From NCBI RefSeq assembly GCF_012726265.1, contig NZ_JAASAG010000003.1, forward strand, positions 62,001 through 126,000: a stretch of 64,000 bases of DNA, in the 5' to 3' direction. The translations under genes were made by a program, and so were the position numbers. The stretch is from Streptomyces sp. HNM0575. GTDB lineage: Bacteria; Actinomycetota; Actinomycetes; Streptomycetales; Streptomycetaceae. Below, one piece after another: positions 60,450 through 64,000 of this stretch. Positions within the stretch are counted from its first letter, which is position 1; every line of letters starts with the position of its first letter. The notes beneath the pieces were generated by a model. It worked only from the letters and a program-made list of their open reading frames with translations, did no database searches and had not been told where the DNA came from.

Positions 60450-62644
60450 GTCGTCAGGGGCGTGCCGCTCGTATCGCGGCGGTGCTGTTGAGCGGCGCCG
60501 TGTGTGCCGGTGGCCTGTGGTGGACGGTGCTCGCGCTGAGGCGGGGGGAACTCGACGAGGCCGACATGGCCGGGGTGTTGTCGTTCTGGCTGGGCCTGGT
60601 CGGCACGGTCTGCGGTGCCTGGGGTCTGTGGGCGGCCCTACGCGGCATGAGTGCGCAGCGTACGGCGGACGTGGTCGCCGGGGAACTGGCGCAGAGGGTC
60701 GTGTGGGCGGAGGGCGAGCAGTACCGGCGACTGCTGGGCAACGGGCCGTCGGCTCCCCGTGAACCGATCGACCTGACTTTCACCGCGAACGTCCCCGGCG
60801 ACGACGAGGACGCCTTGTCGGGGAGGCTGGAAGACGCGGCGGAGATCTACCGGAGCCTGCGGCCGGGACGGATGGTCATCACCGGGACTCACTCTTCCTC
60901 CTCTTCCGCCACCGGCACCAGGAGCGCCGAGGTGCGGGGAGGTGGCGACGCCGGCACCGGCAAGACCGTGCTCGCCCTGGCCCTGCTGCTGGGCCTGGCC
61001 AGGGAACGCACCGAGGGTGAGCCTGTGCCGGTACGGCTGACCGCGGCCTCATGGCCCGGGGGCACGATGCGCCAGTGGCTGCACGCCCACCTCACCGGCG
61101 CCTACCAGCTCAACTCCCGTGATGCCGAAGTGCTCCTCGACGCCGGGCTCGTGCTGCCGGTCGTCGACGGCCTGGACGAGATGGACGCGGGCAGCGCCCC
61201 CGGCTACACCTCTCGCGCCGCCGAACTGCTGCGCGCCGTCGAGCGCTTCGAGCGCGGAGGCGCGCACTGCCCGGTGGTCATCACCTGCCGGCGTGGCCAC
61301 TATGAGGCGCTGGCGGACGCGGACGTCCGGCCGTACCCGGTCGTCGACCTCGCCCTGGTTCGCATCGAAGCGGCCCGTGCCCGTGACTATCTGGCGCGGA
61401 GTGTGGCCGCGACCGGCGTCGGCCGGGAGCGGTGGCATGCGGTGCTCAGCGCCCTGGAGGAAGCCGCGTCGGCGGGACAGTCCGGCACCGCGTCCAGGAC
61501 CGCCGCGACCCTGGCCGCCGCGCTGGACACGCCCTGGCGACTCACCCTGGCCGCCACTGTCTTCCAAGAGCGCAGTCCCGACGGGGACTACACACGTGAC
61601 CCCGCCGACTTGCTCACTCTCGCCGAGCAGGGCCGGCTGCACGACCATCTCCTGGACTGCTACATCGGAGCCGTCGTCGCCGCGTCCCGTCACGGGGAGG
61701 ATGCCTCGACTCCCGGGCCCCAGGGCCGGAAGGGCCGAAGGCCGCAGCCCGGCGCCGACCTCGTGCGGTCGCGGCTCACGACTCTCGCCCGCTACCTCGA
61801 CGCCAACTCGGGAACCGCGTCCCGTCCGCCGCGCACCGTTGCCGGCCGCACCCTCAGCAGCACCGACCTGATCCTGCACGAGCTGTGGCCCCTCGGCGGC
61901 CCGGGCCGGGTGCGGTGGGTTGAGGGCGTTGTCTCCGTACTGCTCCTCTTCGTCTTCCTGGTCCCCTTGGCGCTGCTGGACGCCAACTACCTTGTCCTCT
62001 CCCTGGGGTTGCTGCCGTCCGCGGTCCTCGCGGTACGGGACAGGGTGTGGCCGCAGCCACGGCGCATGGACCTGCGCCGTCTGCACGCCCATCCCGGACT
62101 GCGAATCCTCGTCGGCGGGCTCGGCGTCGTGCTCGTGGGCGCGCTGCTGGCAGGGCTGCGAGCCGGACTCGGGTATGTGCTCGTCCTGGGAAGTGTGTTC
62201 ACGGTCCTGCTCTCCGAGGGGGCCACCGCGCCCAGGAAGCACGAGCCGGTGACCGACCCGCGTGATCTGCTGCGTGGTGATCTCATCGCCAGGCTCGTGG
62301 GCGGCCTGGGGACTGGGACCGTGGTGGGCTTGGGGGCCGGTCTGCTGGGCGGACCCGCGATCGGACTCGGGGCCGTACCGGCGGTCGCGGCCGGATTCTG
62401 GATACTGCTGGGGCTCACGGACGGAGCCGTGAACGGTGACGTCAGCACCGGCGGTCACGCGGTGGTCCGCTACCTCGCGCTTCTGCTGTGCACCCGGGGG
62501 CGGTTGCCGTTGCGGCTGGGCCGATTTCTGGACGACTGCTATCAGTTGGGCATCCTGCGCGTGGCCGGTACGGCGTGGCAGTTCCGGCACCGCGAACTCC
62601 AGGACCGCCTCGCGTCCCGGCCGGAGCTGCCAAGTCAGCGCTGA
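60446..62644 (+). CDS. Membrane NACHT-type STAND ATPase with interrupted P-loop region
   Basis: 732 residues. Two N-terminal membrane segments (about 8-31 and 43-66) precede a NACHT NTPase domain: VITG at 144-147, P-loop GDAGTGKT at 167-174, Walker B VLPVVDGLDEMD at about 236-247 and the sensor VVITCRRGHYEAL. Between VITG and the P-loop is a 20-residue insert (148-167, Ser-rich). A helical arm follows, then four to six C-terminal membrane segments (about 490-670) and the end WQFRHRELQDRLA, which is common in Streptomyces NACHT proteins. No effector domain other than the membrane part is visible. Some bacterial NACHT proteins defend against phage; that role here is inference. Confidence 0.88.
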   Translation: MSRQGRAARIAAVLLSGAVCAGGLWWTVLALRRGELDEADMAGVLSFWLGLVGTVCGAWGLWAALRGMSAQRTADVVAGELAQRVVWAEGEQYRRLLGNGPSAPREPIDLTFTANVPGDDEDALSGRLEDAAEIYRSLRPGRMVITGTHSSSSSATGTRSAEVRGGGDAGTGKTVLALALLLGLARERTEGEPVPVRLTAASWPGGTMRQWLHAHLTGAYQLNSRDAEVLLDAGLVLPVVDGLDEMDAGSAPGYTSRAAELLRAVERFERGGAHCPVVITCRRGHYEALADADVRPYPVVDLALVRIEAARARDYLARSVAATGVGRERWHAVLSALEEAASAGQSGTASRTAATLAAALDTPWRLTLAATVFQERSPDGDYTRDPADLLTLAEQGRLHDHLLDCYIGAVVAASRHGEDASTPGPQGRKGRRPQPGADLVRSRLTTLARYLDANSGTASRPPRTVAGRTLSSTDLILHELWPLGGPGRVRWVEGVVSVLLLFVFLVPLALLDANYLVLSLGLLPSAVLAVRDRVWPQPRRMDLRRLHAHPGLRILVGGLGVVLVGALLAGLRAGLGYVLVLGSVFTVLLSEGATAPRKHEPVTDPRDLLRGDLIARLVGGLGTGTVVGLGAGLLGGPAIGLGAVPAVAAGFWILLGLTDGAVNGDVSTGGHAVVRYLALLLCTRGRLPLRLGRFLDDCYQLGILRVAGTAWQFRHRELQDRLASRPELPSQR
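60887..60946 (+). other. 60-bp in-frame insertion before the NACHT P-loop
   Basis: Codons 148-167 encode a Ser/Thr/Gly-rich segment starting THSSSSSATG. Removing them joins VITG to DAGTGKT, exactly the uninterrupted strand-1/P-loop of NACHT ATPases. A second glycine at the insert end recreates the P-loop first Gly. No clear target duplication flanks it. Confidence 0.65.
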
Positions 62645-62727
62645 AGACGGGCCTGTCGGCGTCGGCCCGGTCGGGAAGGCTGCGCGCGAGCGGCGAGGAC
62701 GGGCGCGCGTACATCGCACGCCGTGCC

Positions 62728-62742
62728 CGGCCCGACGGGCCG
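62728..62742. terminator. Short hairpin between convergent NACHT and gcl genes
   Basis: CGGCCC and GGGCCG form a 6-bp stem around three bases, extended by further G/C pairing, in the 174-bp gap between the NACHT stop (62644) and the gcl stop (62819). Confidence 0.45.
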
Positions 62743-62818
62743 CGCCGCTCCCTCAGGGCACTCGCCCATCAGGTGCCACGCGGCCCTCCGGCAGGAACTC
62801 CGGCCGCCCGCCAGGGCG

Positions 62819-64000
62819 TCACCCCTCTTCGAACTCCCGTACCGCGTCGATGTCCGCGCCGTGCGGCGTGTTCGCCTCCCGCTCGATCATGATCTCCACG
62901 AGTACGGGACGCGATGTCGCCACCGCCTCCTTGCGCGCCCACTGGATCGCTCCCGCGATCTCGTCCGGCTCCCACACGCGCCGTCCCGAACAGCCGTAGG
63001 CCTCCATGACCTTGACGTTGTCCGTGCCGAACTCGTCATAGTGGATGTCGACTTGGTAGTTCATGCCGTAGCCGGCCTCGGCCTGCCGGATCAGGCCCAG
63101 ATACTCGTTGTTGAGCATGATCAGCACATACGGCACGTCGTACTGGGCGGCGACGGCCAGCTCCTCCACCAGGTACTGGAAGCCGTAGTCGCCGACGATG
63201 CCCACGACTTCGGCCTCCGGCCTGCCCATGCCCTCCAGCGCCTTCTTCACGCCGATCGCGGCCGGGACCTCCCAGCCCAGCGGCCCCGCCTGCCCGCAGA
63301 CCTGGTAGTGCCGCGGCAGGTACGCCTTCTGATGCTGCCCGCCCCAGATCTGGTACAGCCCGATGGCGGTGACGAAGTACGTGTCCTCGTCGAAGGCCTC
63401 GTTGATCTCCTTGTAGGCGCGGGGCGCCTTGACCGGCACGGCGTCGAAGTCCTCGCGGCGCACCAGCGTCCGCTTCAGCTCCTTGCAGCGCTCCACCCAA
63501 CTCTCCACGTCCGCCCGTGCCTTGCGCTTGCGCGCGGCGGCCAGCAGCGCCGTGAGGAAGAGCCCGGCGTCGGAGACGATGCCGAGGTCGGGTTCGAAGA
63601 CCTTGCCGATCTGCCCGGGTTCGATGTCGACGTGCACGAAGGTGCGTTCGCCGCGGTAGACGCCGATGTCCGCGCCGGTGTGCCGGTCGCCGAAGCGCGC
63701 GCCCACCGCGAGCACGAAGTCGGCTTCCAGGAAGGAGGCGTTGGCGTACCGCTGCGACGTCTGGATGCCGGTCGTGCCGAGGTTGAGTTCGTGGTCGTCC
63801 TCGATGACGCCCTTGCCCATCAGCGTCACCTGGAAGGGCACCCGCAACTCCTCGACCAGCTCGCGCAGTTCGCGGCCCGCGTCGGCGAGGATCACACCTC
63901 CGCCCGCGAGCACCAGCGGCCGCTCGGCGGCCAGCAGCATGTCCAACGACCGCTCCACGCGCGGCAGATGGGGCTCCACCGCCGGTACGGGCAGCCGCGT
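62819..64000 (-). CDS. gcl: Glyoxylate carboligase (tartronate-semialdehyde synthase), 5' part outside window
   Basis: The 3' 393 codons are in the window; the full enzyme is about 590 residues. It condenses two glyoxylate molecules to tartronate semialdehyde and CO2 using ThDP. Visible: the central FAD/nucleotide domain (RPLVLAGGGVILADAG, LMGKGVIEDDHELNLGTTG, VLAVGARFGDRHTG), the ThDP domain with VCGQAGPLGWEVPAAIGVKKAL, the metal motif GDYGFQYLVEELAVA...LNNEYLGLIRQAE, and the Gcl-type end EIMIEREANTPHGADIDAV. It links to purine catabolism, since allantoin breakdown yields glyoxylate; the xanthine dehydrogenase locus is 15 kb to the left. Confidence 0.95.
   Translation of the reverse strand, partial: TRLPVPAVEPHLPRVERSLDMLLAAERPLVLAGGGVILADAGRELRELVEELRVPFQVTLMGKGVIEDDHELNLGTTGIQTSQRYANASFLEADFVLAVGARFGDRHTGADIGVYRGERTFVHVDIEPGQIGKVFEPDLGIVSDAGLFLTALLAAARKRKARADVESWVERCKELKRTLVRREDFDAVPVKAPRAYKEINEAFDEDTYFVTAIGLYQIWGGQHQKAYLPRHYQVCGQAGPLGWEVPAAIGVKKALEGMGRPEAEVVGIVGDYGFQYLVEELAVAAQYDVPYVLIMLNNEYLGLIRQAEAGYGMNYQVDIHYDEFGTDNVKVMEAYGCSGRRVWEPDEIAGAIQWARKEAVATSRPVLVEIMIEREANTPHGADIDAVREFEEG

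Overview
The window is about 72% G+C by eye, almost wall-to-wall coding, with many GTG starts, 4-bp ATGA/GTGA gene overlaps and a strong G/C third-codon bias. Together with a conservon (cvn) locus, Ser/Thr kinases, ECF sigma factors, a CYP105-like P450 with a divergent MarR-type regulator and a Streptomyces-style NACHT ATPase, this points to a Streptomyces or close relative. Nothing looks like a phage, plasmid, rRNA, tRNA or CRISPR locus. The first gene is cut at its 5' end by the window start and the last (gcl, minus strand) is cut at its 5' end by the window end.

Region 1 (1-6022): a His/Met-rich membrane protein pair (possibly metal related), a divergent ECF sigma factor / zinc-binding anti-sigma pair, a DUF1801 protein, a TetR regulator divergent from an isochorismatase-like hydrolase that overlaps an arylamine N-acetyltransferase, and a SnoaL-like protein.

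Region 2 (6106-30652): a 24.5-kb block that looks like a catabolic island for an unknown small organic molecule. It holds two FCD-type GntR regulators, two short-chain dehydrogenases, a 4-oxalocrotonate tautomerase, a luciferase-like flavin monooxygenase, two alpha/beta hydrolases (one without a nucleophile), a carboxymuconolactone-decarboxylase-like protein, two complete NMT1/taurine-type ABC importers, a flavin reductase overlapping an ApbE flavin transferase, an aldehyde dehydrogenase, a fumarate-reductase-like flavoprotein, an EthD-like protein and the two separate halves of a Tm-1-like protein. A Ser/Thr kinase and an AlkD-like repair protein sit among them. The substrate cannot be read from sequence.

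Region 3 (31279-39894): conservon genes cvnA-cvnB-cvnC without cvnD, then a UbiD decarboxylase, an MFS transporter, a 4-hydroxybenzoate hydroxylase and a DUF1330 protein, which suggests aromatic acid metabolism.

Region 4 (39937-49920): a Uma2 protein, then a purine catabolism locus: a PucR regulator divergent from a three-subunit xanthine dehydrogenase, an AzgA-type purine permease and XdhC. Glyoxylate carboligase at the right edge would handle the glyoxylate formed from purine breakdown.

Region 5 (50053-64000): an exo/endonuclease-phosphatase membrane protein, an MFS drug transporter divergent from an acyl-CoA synthetase, a P450 with divergent MarR-type regulator, a zinc-ribbon/Mrr-like protein, a truncated DUF1062 gene, and a translationally coupled BCCT transporter plus membrane NACHT ATPase. 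The NACHT protein carries a 20-residue insertion splitting the P-loop. The BCCT-NACHT pair lies between a decayed gene end and gcl and is the best candidate here for something undescribed.
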